Of a stretch of 64,000 nucleotides of DNA, positions 1-8,069 are shown piece by piece. Position numbers and translations under genes: made by a program. The notes below the pieces were generated by a model that had not been told where the DNA came from, ran no database searches, and saw only the letters and a list, made by a program, of their open reading frames with translations. The stretch comes from CAVQNQ01 sp963714205 (GTDB lineage: Bacteria; Acidobacteriota; Terriglobia; Bryobacterales; Bryobacteraceae), in the NCBI GenBank assembly GCA_963714205.1, contig CAVQNQ010000003.1, positions 310,001 through 374,000 on the forward strand. Reading direction: 5' to 3'. Every line of letters starts with the position of its first letter. Within the stretch, counting starts at the first letter, position 1.

Positions 1-45
1 GGGCGCGAGCGCCAGCCACACTACGCCCAGCAGATGTGCGCGCAT
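1..45 (-). CDS. Start of a secreted protein, cut by the window edge
   Basis: Only the first 15 codons are visible. They encode Met-Arg followed by a hydrophobic stretch (LLGVVWLALAP), which looks like the beginning of a signal peptide or membrane anchor. The start codon lies 4 bp after the stop of the anti-sigma gene, and a GAGGA ribosome-binding sequence overlaps that stop codon, so it is very probably co-transcribed with the sigma/anti-sigma pair. Its product may be a target or partner of that module. The function cannot be read from this fragment. Confidence 0.5.
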   Translation of the reverse strand, partial: MRAHLLGVVWLALAP

Positions 46-49
46 TTCC

Positions 50-544
50 TCAGATCCTGGGCGACCCGCTATCCGCCCGCACGGAGCGGTCGAACTGGGA
101 GATCATCTCCAGGTCGTCCAGCGCGTGCTCCACCTGGTCGGGCTCCAGCGCTTCCACCTGCGCCGTCGCGGGGGGAGCGGGGGCTGGCCCGGAAGACCGC
201 TCCAGGAACACCAACCCAGCCAGGAAGACCGCGCAAGCGGCCGCCGCGACCGGCAGCGCGCGCCACGCCGTCAGGGGGCGGAACGGCCGCGTCGCCAGAT
301 CCCACCAGGAAACCCGTCCGGCGATCCGCTCGCCCAACCGCCGGTCGAAATCGCTGGATACCGGCGTGGCCTCCCAGTCGTCGAGCGCATCCCATACCGC
401 CCTCTGCCCGGCCGCCAATTCCCGGCAGGCCGGACACACTTCCAGGTGACGCTCCAACTCCACGCCGCCGCCCGCATCCAGCTTGCGGGACGCGTAAGCT
501 AGCAGCCACTCCACGCTCTCCCCGGTTTCCATCGGGCACTTCAT
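50..544 (-). CDS. Zinc-finger anti-sigma factor
   Basis: This 164-aa protein has a short N-terminal zinc-finger region with the HxxxCxxC signature (HLEVCPAC, about residues 32-39), the mark of ZAS-type anti-sigma factors. It has one hydrophobic segment near residues 96-115 (LPVAAAACAVFLAGLVFL) that would anchor it in the inner membrane, followed by an Ala/Pro-rich and acidic tail. It lies directly downstream of an ECF sigma-factor gene with a 16-bp gap. The inferred role is to hold that sigma factor inactive at the membrane until a signal arrives. The signal is unknown. Confidence 0.85.
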   Translation of the reverse strand: MKCPMETGESVEWLLAYASRKLDAGGGVELERHLEVCPACRELAAGQRAVWDALDDWEATPVSSDFDRRLGERIAGRVSWWDLATRPFRPLTAWRALPVAAAACAVFLAGLVFLERSSGPAPAPPATAQVEALEPDQVEHALDDLEMISQFDRSVRADSGSPRI

Positions 545-560
545 ATCGAACCTTTCTTCC

Positions 561-1166
561 CTAGGCCATGTGGGCCAAGCGGGCGCGCAATGTCTCGTAC
601 GCCCGGAATAACAACGATTTCACCGCCGATTCCGAGCAGCTCAGCACCCGGGCAATCTGCGTATATTCCATCTCGTGATACTTGTGCATCAGAACCGCGG
701 CTCTTTGTTTTTCCGGCAGGGCCGCTACGGCTTGCCGCACTTCCGCAAGCCGGGCCTGATACACCATGCTCTGTTCCACCGAAGGCCGCTGGTCCGAGAC
801 CTGTCTGGCGGGCTGATCCGGCGCATCGCCGTCCAGCCTCTCTTGCAGCCGTTCGCTTTTCCCGTCGCGTATGGAATTCAGCGCCAGGTGGGTGGCGATC
901 CGAAACAGCCAGGTTGTGAACTTGGCGGTGGGCTCGTAGCTGGTTCGGGAACGGTACACACGCAGAAAAACCTCCTGCGCCAGTTCCTCCGCCACCGCCT
1001 GGTTCTGCACCATTCGGTAGAGGAAATGGACCACCGATGCCCGGTACTTCTCCAACAGAACGCCGAAACTGGCGCCGTCGCCTTCCTTGACGCGCAGCAT
1101 CAATTCGGCGTCGTAATCCAGAGCCACGGCGGCACCGCTCATACTAGGCTTAACCCGTTCCGGCAT
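561..1166 (-). CDS. ECF-type RNA polymerase sigma factor
   Basis: This 201-aa protein has the two-domain layout of extracytoplasmic-function sigma factors. A sigma-70 region 2 spans about residues 25-95, including LAQEVFLRVYRS and the FTTWLFRIATHLALNSIR core. A region 4 helix-turn-helix spans about residues 140-195 (LPEKQRAAVLMHKYHEMEY and SCSESAVKSLLFRA). It should direct RNA polymerase to a small regulon and is paired with the downstream zinc-finger anti-sigma factor. A second in-frame Met (MSGAAVALDYDAEL) at about 1142 fits the family length better than the first and may be the true start. Confidence 0.92.
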   Translation of the reverse strand: MPERVKPSMSGAAVALDYDAELMLRVKEGDGASFGVLLEKYRASVVHFLYRMVQNQAVAEELAQEVFLRVYRSRTSYEPTAKFTTWLFRIATHLALNSIRDGKSERLQERLDGDAPDQPARQVSDQRPSVEQSMVYQARLAEVRQAVAALPEKQRAAVLMHKYHEMEYTQIARVLSCSESAVKSLLFRAYETLRARLAHMA

Positions 1167-1207
1167 TCGAGGTTGCGTCCCATCCGGGACTTTACTTTCG
1201 GAATATG

Positions 1208-2206
1208 CTACTCCCCTTTCAGAGACCGGTCCATCAGCCGCCGAATAGCCTCTCGGGGAGATACCTGGGAGTGTAGCATCTCGAACATCTGCCCCGAAAT
1301 CGGCATCTCTACCTCATGCAGACGGGCCAACTCCACAGCCGCGCTGGTAGTCTTGATGCCCTCGGCGACCATCCGCATAGAGCCGACGATGTCACCCAGG
1401 GCGCGCCCGCGTGCCAGTTCGATCCCCACCATGCGGTTCCGGCTGAGTTCTCCGTGGCACGTCAGGACCAGATCGCCCAAGCCGGCTAAGCCAGCCAGAG
1501 TCAAAGGCTTGCCGCCCATCGCGACGGCCAGGCGCGTCATCTCCGCTAGTCCCCGCGTGATCAGCGCGGCCATGGGATTATGTCCCAAGCCCATCCCGTG
1601 CAGCACACCTGCGCCGATTGCTACTACGTTCTTGACGGCGCCTCCGATTTCGACGCCGATCGGATCCTGGTTGGCATAAACGCGGAAGCTGGGACCCGAG
1701 AAAGCCGCCTGAAGCTCTTCGGCCAGACCGGCATCGTGCGACGCCACTACTAGCGCTGTAGGCTGCAGAGCCGCCACCTCCCGGGCGAAAGTCGGGCCGG
1801 AGAGCACCGCAATACGGGGAGCCCGGTACGGCCGAAGGACATCGCGTATAATCTCCGATACTCGTAGCAGCGTGCCGTTCTCCAGACCCTTGGCGGCGCT
1901 CACGAATACCATGGATTCATCCAGGAACGGCAGCATCTGTTGGTACAGCTCCCGCACCAGATGGGAAGGCATAACGCTGAGCACCACATCGGCACCCTCC
2001 AGGGCCACCGCGAGCCGGGAGGTCACTTCAACTTTTACAGGAATCGTAAATCCTGGAAGATAAAGACCGTTCTCGCGCGAGACGCCCATCCGCATAGCTA
2101 ATTCTTCCTCGTAAGCCCACAGAAGCACGCGCTCGAAGCGCGGTGCCAGCACGATGGCCAGGGCGGTCCCCCAGCTCCCCGCCCCGATAATCGCGAGATT
2201 CCTCAA
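1208..2206 (-). CDS. gpsA: NAD(P)+-dependent glycerol-3-phosphate dehydrogenase
   Basis: The 332-aa product reduces dihydroxyacetone phosphate to sn-glycerol 3-phosphate, the backbone for phospholipids. The N-terminal Rossmann fold is marked by GAGSWGTALA (residues 8-17). The substrate-binding half contains GGAVKNVVAIGAG with the catalytic lysine and the ITRGLAEM motif. Length and motifs are normal for GpsA. The start overlaps the stop of plsY by 4 bases (ATGA), so the two consecutive glycerolipid enzymes are translationally coupled. Confidence 0.97.
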   Translation of the reverse strand: MRNLAIIGAGSWGTALAIVLAPRFERVLLWAYEEELAMRMGVSRENGLYLPGFTIPVKVEVTSRLAVALEGADVVLSVMPSHLVRELYQQMLPFLDESMVFVSAAKGLENGTLLRVSEIIRDVLRPYRAPRIAVLSGPTFAREVAALQPTALVVASHDAGLAEELQAAFSGPSFRVYANQDPIGVEIGGAVKNVVAIGAGVLHGMGLGHNPMAALITRGLAEMTRLAVAMGGKPLTLAGLAGLGDLVLTCHGELSRNRMVGIELARGRALGDIVGSMRMVAEGIKTTSAAVELARLHEVEMPISGQMFEMLHSQVSPREAIRRLMDRSLKGE

Positions 2207-2808
2207 TGCCTGAGGGCTCCGAAGGTGAAGACGTGCTCGGTTCCGTCGCGCAGTCTCTCAATATTACTTCGATGTTTGTAGATGATGAATGCGCCAGCGA
2301 TGATGGCAGCCAGTTCCGTCTCCCATGCCGGCTGAGCGATGATCCATACTGCCAGAGGAAAACAGGCTGCGGCGATAATGGATCCCAGGGAGATGTACCG
2401 CGTCCAGGCTACCACACCCACAAATACCACCAGCGAGGCCAGTAATGCTACCGGTGTAAGACATAGAAACGCGCCCACAAAACTGGCCACCGCCTTCCCG
2501 CCCTTAAACCTTAAAAAGACCGGATAGGCGTGCCCCGCCATCACCATCAGCGCCGCCGCGCTCATCCAGAGCGGATCGGAGTGGGTGATCCGCCCCGCGA
2601 TCCACACCGCCAGGTAGCCTTTGACGATATCGAGCAGCAAGGTGGCGATTCCCGCCGCGCGGCCCGTGGTCCGCAGGACATTCGTCGCGCCAATATTGCC
2701 GCTGCCCGCCGCGCGCACGTCCGCGCCGGTCTTCCATTTGACCAGAAGGAATCCGAATGGAATCGCGCCGAGCAGGTATGCGATCGCCAGAACCAGTACC
2801 CGAGTCAT
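2203..2808 (-). CDS. plsY: Glycerol-3-phosphate acyltransferase PlsY
   Basis: This 201-aa integral membrane enzyme transfers an acyl group from acyl phosphate to glycerol 3-phosphate, making lysophosphatidic acid. The family motifs are visible: GSGNIGATNVLRTTGR near residues 36-51, a KGGKAVASFVG segment in the middle, and HRSNIERLRDG near the C-terminus, set among five hydrophobic helices. It immediately follows thpR and overlaps gpsA by 4 bases. GpsA supplies its acceptor substrate, so the gene order matches the pathway. Confidence 0.96.
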   Translation of the reverse strand: MTRVLVLAIAYLLGAIPFGFLLVKWKTGADVRAAGSGNIGATNVLRTTGRAAGIATLLLDIVKGYLAVWIAGRITHSDPLWMSAAALMVMAGHAYPVFLRFKGGKAVASFVGAFLCLTPVALLASLVVFVGVVAWTRYISLGSIIAAACFPLAVWIIAQPAWETELAAIIAGAFIIYKHRSNIERLRDGTEHVFTFGALRH

Positions 2809-3357
2809 TTATCTGGAAAGCGGGAACTCCGCAAGTTTAGTGTACACGGAACCGCCGGGGTTGAGCCGGCTGTGGTAAAGAAAGAAGCTGTGCGCCGCAA
2901 ACCGCCCGAAATCGCGCGAAGGCAGAGCCGCGACGCGCTGGTGCAGCGGGTTCAAATTGAGCCGGTCCTTGATCCGCGCCAGCGTGAGGTGCGCCGAAAA
3001 GGGTCGATTCTCCGCAGCGATTCCCAAAACCGAGGTGGCCCGGTCCGTTTCGGCCGCCAACTCCGCGAGCCCGGGAGCCTCAATGCCGCACCAGAATACT
3101 CTCGGCGCGCGCGGATTCGGGAAAAACCCGAGCTCGCGGACGCCAATCTCGAGCGGCGGGCGCGCCGGCAAAGCTGACAGCGCGGACTTCAGCTCTTCCA
3201 ACCGCGCTTCCGGCCACTCGCCGATGAACTTGGTAGTGATATGCAGGTTGGCCGCGGGACTCCATTGGATGCGCGCGGAGGGACGCAGCGCTTCGATCAG
3301 CCGCTCCAGGCCGCGCACCACCTCCGCGGGCAGATCCAGGCCGGTGAACAGTCGCAT
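2809..3357 (-). CDS. thpR: RNA 2',3'-cyclic phosphodiesterase (2H/LigT family)
   Basis: The 182-aa protein shows the paired HxT motifs of the 2H phosphoesterase superfamily: HITTKFIGE near residue 40 and HLTLARI near residue 126. Known family members hydrolyse 2',3'-cyclic phosphates on RNA ends and can ligate tRNA halves in vitro; the cellular role is unclear. The N-terminus (MRLFTGLDLP) is typical for the family. It is the first gene of a minus-strand run with plsY and gpsA and touches plsY without a gap. Confidence 0.93.
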   Translation of the reverse strand: MRLFTGLDLPAEVVRGLERLIEALRPSARIQWSPAANLHITTKFIGEWPEARLEELKSALSALPARPPLEIGVRELGFFPNPRAPRVFWCGIEAPGLAELAAETDRATSVLGIAAENRPFSAHLTLARIKDRLNLNPLHQRVAALPSRDFGRFAAHSFFLYHSRLNPGGSVYTKLAEFPLSR

Positions 3358-3400
3358 GCGATTTTCATTTTACCGGCCTTCGGGCGAAAGTAGAGAAAGC

Positions 3401-3979
3401 ATGGCCTTCGGACCCATTCTGAAACGCGATTTCTACGCGCGCCCCACGGTAGAAGTGGCGCGCGCCCTTCTGGGCAAAGTGCTGGTGCACGGACCGGCCG
3501 CCGGGATCATCGTGGAGACCGAAGCCTACCTCGGTGGCGACGACCTGGCCGCGCATGCGGCGCGCGGCGTCACCCCCCGCACGCGCGTCATTTTCGGGCC
3601 GCCGGGGCACGCCTATGTCTACTTCATTTACGGAATGTACGAGTGTCTGAACCTCGTGGCGGAGCCGGATGGCCGTCCCGGAGCTGTGTTGATCCGGGCA
3701 CTCGAGCCGGCCGCCGGTCTCGATCTCATGTGGCAGCGCCGTCCGGCCGCCCGCAAGCTGGAAGACCTGGCATCCGGCCCCGGGAAGCTGACGCTCGCTC
3801 TGGCCATCACGCGGGCGCAGGACGGCGCCGATGTGACGCGCGGCAGCCTGGTGGTTCGCCAGCCGGTTGAGACCCGCGCCATCGAGATTCAGGCAGGCCC
3901 GCGCGTGGGCATCACCCGGTGCGCCGATTGGCCGCTGCGTTTCAGCATACGGGGAAATCGCTTCGTCAGCCGGGGATAG
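3401..3979 (+). CDS. aag: DNA-3-methyladenine glycosylase, AAG/MPG family
   Basis: The 192-aa product removes alkylated purines from DNA in base-excision repair. It has the AAG-family catalytic segment VETEAYLGGDDLAAH, which includes the active-site glutamate, and the substrate-pocket stretch GPPGHAYVYFIYGMY. The C-terminal part ends in the family's basic-aromatic tail. The ATG at 3401 (MAFGPILKRDFY) is chosen because family homology begins there; the reading frame stays open far upstream but overlaps the divergent thpR gene. A second, unrelated alkylbase glycosylase lies at 30850. Confidence 0.95.
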   Translation: MAFGPILKRDFYARPTVEVARALLGKVLVHGPAAGIIVETEAYLGGDDLAAHAARGVTPRTRVIFGPPGHAYVYFIYGMYECLNLVAEPDGRPGAVLIRALEPAAGLDLMWQRRPAARKLEDLASGPGKLTLALAITRAQDGADVTRGSLVVRQPVETRAIEIQAGPRVGITRCADWPLRFSIRGNRFVSRG

Positions 3980-4193
3980 AACCGTACACACCACGCGGAT
4001 GTGTCGCGCCGGCCTGGGACGCAGAGGAAATATCGCGGTGCCGGGTCAAAACTGCATTCCGCTGGCGCGCCCGCGCCCCCCGGTAGCAACCAACGATGTA
4101 ACTGCTTCGCCATAGAAAGGTCCCGGAACGTACGTTCGGTTAGTAACTCAGGTCGATTGGTTATTGGCAGAAGAACTGCAAACCAAACCTGCG

Positions 4194-4200
4194 AAGGAGG
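4194..4200 (+). promoter_or_regulatory. Strong ribosome-binding site that fixes a GTG start
   Basis: AAGGAGG is a full Shine-Dalgarno match located 9 bases before the GTG at 4210. It decides the start of the 53-aa DUF1328 protein. Confidence 0.75.
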
Positions 4201-4209
4201 AGCTATAAG

Positions 4210-4371
4210 GTGCTTCACTGGTCGTTGGTTTTCCTGGTAATCGCGATCATCGCGGCCATCCTTGGCTTTGGTGGAATCGCCGGAGCCGCCGCCGGCATAG
4301 CGAAGATCCTTTTCTTCGTGTTCCTGGTGGTCTGGATTCTGGCATTTTTCCTGGGCCGCCGGGCAATTTGA
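4210..4371 (+). CDS. DUF1328 small membrane protein (YtjA family)
   Basis: This 53-aa protein starts at GTG. It opens with LHWSLVFLVIAIIAAILGFG and continues through GIAGAAAGIAKILFFVFLVVW to a short basic tail (GRRAI). Two hydrophobic helices separated by the GIAGAAAGIAK turn are the signature of DUF1328/YtjA membrane proteins, which are widespread, stress-associated and of unknown function. A perfect AAGGAGG sits 9 bases upstream. It stands alone between the glycosylase and the permease operon. Confidence 0.88.
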   Translation: MLHWSLVFLVIAIIAAILGFGGIAGAAAGIAKILFFVFLVVWILAFFLGRRAI

Positions 4372-4482
4372 CCCCGCCCGGAAACCGTCGGCGATAGGGC
4401 GGGTTCCAGATCCGGAAGGCCGCCCTAAGCCGCCCCGCCGATCCGGCCGTTCCCCGCCCTGCTGTTATCCTGTCCGTTCGGA

Positions 4483-5793
4483 GTGAAATCGCAAAAAGTC
4501 ACGCTCATGCCGCTGATCGCCGCCACCTATTTTCTGGTGGCCGGCGGGCCTTACGGTTTGGAGGATATCGTCTCGAAAGCCGGTTACTCCGGCGCCATGC
4601 TGATCCTGCTCGTCACGCCGCTCCTGTGGAGCCTCCCCGCGGCCCTGATGGTCAGCGAACTCGCCAGCGCTCTGCCCGACGAGGGCGGCTACTATGTGTG
4701 GGTCACCCGCGCCATGGGCCGCTTCTGGGGATTTCAGGAAGCCTGGCTCTCGCTGGTCGGCAGCGTCTTCGATATGGCGCTTTATCCCACCCTGTTTGTG
4801 GCGTATCTGGGCCATTTCGCGCCTTCCGTAACCGCCCGCGGGCGCGGATTGGCCATCGGCGTGGGCCTCGTGGCTGTCTGCGCAATCTGGAATATGGCCG
4901 GCGCACGATTTGTCGGGCTGAGCTCCGCGGCCATGACCGTGCTGCTGCTCTCACCCTTCGCCCTGCTGACGGCCTATGGGTTCCTGCATCGTGCTGCCGG
5001 GTCCGCCGCGGCAGCCGCTCCGCCGCGGAGCGTCGATCTGCTGGGCGGCATCCTGGTCGCCATGTGGAATTACATGGGCTTCGACTACGGCTCCACGGTG
5101 GCGGGTGAAGTGGATCGGCCGCGGCGCACCTACCCGCTGGCCATGGCCGGCTCGGTGATCCTGGTGGCGGTTTCCTACGCGCTGCCGGTGGGCGCGGTGT
5201 GGCTCACCGGCCTGGATGCCAGCCTCTGGTCCACCGGCGGATGGGCCGATGTGGCGCGCGCAGTCTTGCATGGGGGGACCGCCGGCACCGCGCTGGCCGT
5301 GGCCATCACGGCCGGCGGCATGATCGGCGCGGCCGGTACCCTTAACGCTATGACCCTGTGCTATTCCCGCCTGCCGCTCGTGATGGCCGAGGACGGTCTG
5401 CTTCCGCGCGTCTTCGCTCGCCGCACACGCACCGGCGCTCCATGGGTCGCAATCCTCGCCTGCTCCGCCGCCTGGCTCCTGTGCCTGGGGTTGAGTTTCG
5501 TCAAGCTGATCGTTCTGGACGTCCTGCTCACCGGCCTCAGCCTGCTTCTGGAATTTGTCGCGCTGGTGGCTTTGCGTCTGCGCGAGCCCGCCTTGCCGCG
5601 CCCCTATCGCGTTCCCGGCGGCCTCGCGGGCGCTATCGGCGTAGGCATCTTCCCCTGCATTCTGCTCGTGGTAGCGGTGGCGCGCAACCAATCCGAACCG
5701 GTCGGGCCCATAAATGCGCTGCAATTGGGGACGCTTCTCATCGCCGGCGGAGTTGTAGCCTATTTCTTAGGTAACCGTTACCGAAAATCATGA
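4483..5793 (+). CDS. APC-superfamily amino acid permease
   Basis: The 436-aa protein has about 12 hydrophobic helices and the APC-type opening in which PLIAATYFLVAGGPYGLEDI forms the broken first helix. It resembles YhcL-like amino acid/polyamine transporters, so it should import a small amine-containing or related solute across the inner membrane; the substrate is not evident. Translation starts at GTG 4483. Its stop overlaps the start of the cupin gene (ATGA at 5790), which couples transport to the two downstream catabolic-looking genes. Confidence 0.88.
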   Translation: MKSQKVTLMPLIAATYFLVAGGPYGLEDIVSKAGYSGAMLILLVTPLLWSLPAALMVSELASALPDEGGYYVWVTRAMGRFWGFQEAWLSLVGSVFDMALYPTLFVAYLGHFAPSVTARGRGLAIGVGLVAVCAIWNMAGARFVGLSSAAMTVLLLSPFALLTAYGFLHRAAGSAAAAAPPRSVDLLGGILVAMWNYMGFDYGSTVAGEVDRPRRTYPLAMAGSVILVAVSYALPVGAVWLTGLDASLWSTGGWADVARAVLHGGTAGTALAVAITAGGMIGAAGTLNAMTLCYSRLPLVMAEDGLLPRVFARRTRTGAPWVAILACSAAWLLCLGLSFVKLIVLDVLLTGLSLLLEFVALVALRLREPALPRPYRVPGGLAGAIGVGIFPCILLVVAVARNQSEPVGPINALQLGTLLIAGGVVAYFLGNRYRKS

Positions 5794-6233
5794 CCATCGC
5801 CGATCTCGCCCAGATTGCCGGCCGCATCTACCCGGCGCGCCGCCGCACGCAGAACCTGGTGGGAGGCGCCAGCCCCATCCAGGCGGCCAACTTTGCCATC
5901 GGTTACGTCACCCTGGAGCCCGATGGCGGCCAGGTGCCCTGGCATAACCAGGAGCAGGAAGAGGTCTATTTCATCGTCGAAGGCTCGGGCGAAATGTGCC
6001 TCGGCGAGGAGCGCGTCACGCTCGGCGCCGGGCAAGCCGCCTACATTCCCCCGCGCGTCTTCCACCAGTTGACCAACACCGGCCCGCTCCCCTTACGGAT
6101 GATCTACTGCTACGGACCGGCCGGCGAGGTGGCCCACTGGCGCCAGGAACTGGATGGCACGCTGCCCCGCGCGGGTCTCGAGGCCCCACCCCTTCCCGCC
6201 GGCGCGCGGCCCCAATCGACGGAGAAACCATGA
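5790..6233 (+). CDS. Cupin-domain protein
   Basis: The 147-aa protein is a single small beta-barrel cupin. Motif 1 is visible as PWHNQEQEEVYFIVEGSGE, with the histidine and glutamates that usually bind a metal. Motif 2 is visible as PPRVFHQLTNTG with the last histidine. Such proteins act as isomerases, dioxygenases or sugar-binding proteins; the specific activity is unknown. It is coupled by 4-base overlaps to the permease before it and the oxidoreductase after it, so it probably works on the imported compound. Confidence 0.88.
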   Translation: MTIADLAQIAGRIYPARRRTQNLVGGASPIQAANFAIGYVTLEPDGGQVPWHNQEQEEVYFIVEGSGEMCLGEERVTLGAGQAAYIPPRVFHQLTNTGPLPLRMIYCYGPAGEVAHWRQELDGTLPRAGLEAPPLPAGARPQSTEKP

Positions 6234-7390
6234 GCCCGGCCACCGTGCATTCCATCGGGATTGTCATGAACGGCGTGACCGGCCGCATGGGGCTGAACCA
6301 GCACCTGCGCCGCTCCATCCTGGCCATCATCGAGCAAGGCGGCGTCCGCCTGAGCCCCGCCGAGACCATCGTGCCGCGTCCCCTGCTGGTGGGGCGCAAC
6401 GCCGCCAAGCTGGAAGCCATCGCCGCCGAATCTGGCGGGCTGCCCTGGACCACCGATCTCGATGCCGCACTGGCCGACCCCGCCTACCCCATCTACTTCG
6501 ACGCCCAGACCACTGCTCTGCGCCCCGCCGCCGTGAGCCGCGCCATCGCCGCCGGCAAGCATATCTACTGCGAAAAACCGGTGGCCGGGAACCTCGAATG
6601 CGCCCTCGACCTGTGCCGCCTGGCCGCGCGCGCCGGCATCAAGCATGGCGTGGTGCAGGACAAGCTCTGGCTCCCCGGCCTGCTCAAGCTTCAGACCCTC
6701 CGGCAGCAGGGCTTCTTCGGACGCATCCTCTCCGTTCGCGGCGAGTTCGGCTACTGGGTCTTCGAAGGCGATACCGTTCCCGCGCAGCGGCCCTCCTGGA
6801 ACTACCGCAAGGAAGATGGCGGCGGCATCATCCTCGATATGCTGTGCCACTGGCGCTACGTTCTCGATAACCTGTTCGGCCCGGTGCAGGCCGTCTCATG
6901 CCTGGGAGCCACCCACATCCCGCGTCGCTGGGACGAAAACGGGCAGCCCTACGCCTGTACCGCCGACGATTCCGCCTACGCCACCTTCCAGCTCGAAGGC
7001 GGCGCTGTGGCCCACTTCAACTCCTCCTGGTGCGTGCGCGTGCGCCGCGACGATCTGCTCACCTTCCAGGTCGATGGCACCCGCGGCAGCGCCGTGGCCG
7101 GCCTGCGGGAGTGCTGGATTCAGCCCTACGGCGCGACGCCGCGCCCGGTGTGGAACCCGGATGTCCCAAGCGCGCTCGACTATCGCGAGGACTGGCAGCA
7201 GGTCCCCGAACCGCAGCCTTATGACAACGCCTTCAAGCAACAATGGGAGCTCTTCCTGCGCCACGTGGTGAAGGATGAGCCGTTCCGCTGGGGCCTCCTG
7301 GAAGGCGCTAAGGGCGTGCAGTTGGCCGAGGCGGGCCTGGAATCGTGGAGGAAGCGGGCCTGGGTGGATGTGCCGGGGCTGGAGATATAG
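6230..7390 (+). CDS. Gfo/Idh/MocA family oxidoreductase
   Basis: The 386-aa protein has an N-terminal nucleotide-binding Rossmann domain (GIVMNGVTGRMG) and the EKPV motif (YCEKPVAGN) near residue 120, which is diagnostic of Gfo/Idh/MocA dehydrogenases that act on sugars and inositols with NAD(P). The C-terminal domain contains GGIILDMLCHWRYVL in the usual place of the catalytic Asp-x-x-x-His pair. ATG 6230 is set by the 4-base overlap with the cupin stop. The cluster suggests uptake and oxidation of a polyol or sugar acid. Confidence 0.93.
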   Translation: MSPATVHSIGIVMNGVTGRMGLNQHLRRSILAIIEQGGVRLSPAETIVPRPLLVGRNAAKLEAIAAESGGLPWTTDLDAALADPAYPIYFDAQTTALRPAAVSRAIAAGKHIYCEKPVAGNLECALDLCRLAARAGIKHGVVQDKLWLPGLLKLQTLRQQGFFGRILSVRGEFGYWVFEGDTVPAQRPSWNYRKEDGGGIILDMLCHWRYVLDNLFGPVQAVSCLGATHIPRRWDENGQPYACTADDSAYATFQLEGGAVAHFNSSWCVRVRRDDLLTFQVDGTRGSAVAGLRECWIQPYGATPRPVWNPDVPSALDYREDWQQVPEPQPYDNAFKQQWELFLRHVVKDEPFRWGLLEGAKGVQLAEAGLESWRKRAWVDVPGLEI

Positions 7391-7409
7391 GCCGGCGAAT
7401 TGTATCAGA

Positions 7410-7649
7410 ATGGGAAGGATGCAGCACTTCGATCGCATAACGTGGAACCCGGACCAGATGAATGGTCAGCCGTGCATCCGTGGCATGAGGCTGACGGTGC
7501 GTCGGGTCGTGGAGGCCGTGGCGATCTATCCGAACCGGGACGATCTTTTCCGGAACTATCCCGAGCTTGAGCCGGACGACGTTCGGCAGGCTCTGGCGTT
7601 CGCCGCCGCCAATCTCGAGGACAGCGCGGCGGAAAGCCACGCCGCCTGA
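7410..7649 (+). CDS. DUF433 antitoxin-like protein
   Basis: This 79-aa protein carries the DUF433 core: RITWNPDQMNGQPCIRG, then MRLTVRRVVEAVA and the acidic FRNYPELEPDDVRQAL. DUF433 proteins are usually paired with DUF5615 PIN-like proteins and are thought to be the antitoxin half. That partner follows 11 bp downstream but is frameshifted. ATG 7410 and ATG 7419 are both possible starts; GGAAGG lies between them and is badly spaced for either. Confidence 0.85.
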   Translation: MGRMQHFDRITWNPDQMNGQPCIRGMRLTVRRVVEAVAIYPNRDDLFRNYPELEPDDVRQALAFAAANLEDSAAESHAA

Positions 7650-7660
7650 CCGGTTCAGCC

Positions 7661-8011
7661 ATGCGCCTGGTCCTGGATCAGGGAGTTCCGCGAGACGCCG
7701 CAACCCGCCTGCGCGCTCTCGGATATGAGTGTATACACGTCGGGGAGATCGGGATGAGCCAAGGCCACCGATGAGGAGATACTCGCGTTCTCGCTGGAAA
7801 AGAACGCTATCGTCGTAACCCTGGACGCGGACTTTCACACGATCTTGGCAGTCTCCGGGGCAAGCGGGCCTTCCGTGATTCGTCTGCGATTGCAAGGTTT
7901 GGGAGCGGGCGAAACCGAGGCGGAGGTCAGAATGTCCGAGAGGCCATAGGAATATATCTGACGCCGGGTGATATGCCTGAAGACGCGAAGCTCGAGATAA
8001 CGCTTGGGTGA
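7661..8011 (+). pseudogene. DUF5615 PIN-like toxin gene, frameshifted twice
   Basis: The reading frame begins as a normal DUF5615 protein (MRLVLDQGVPRDAATRLRAL, then HVGEIGMS) but reaches TGA at 7772. Removing one C near 7760 restores ATDEEILAFSLEKNAIVVTL and DADFHTILA, the acidic PIN-like core. That frame stops again near 7948. One more base near 7933 would continue as NVREAIGIYLTPGD to the TGA at 8009-8011. The protein would act as the RNase-like partner of the DUF433 protein just upstream. As it stands it cannot be made in one piece. Confidence 0.75.
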
Positions 8012-8069
8012 GCGCGGGGGCTAATTCACTGTCGCGTGCCGCCGCTGAAGCCATTCTCGTATCCTAAGC

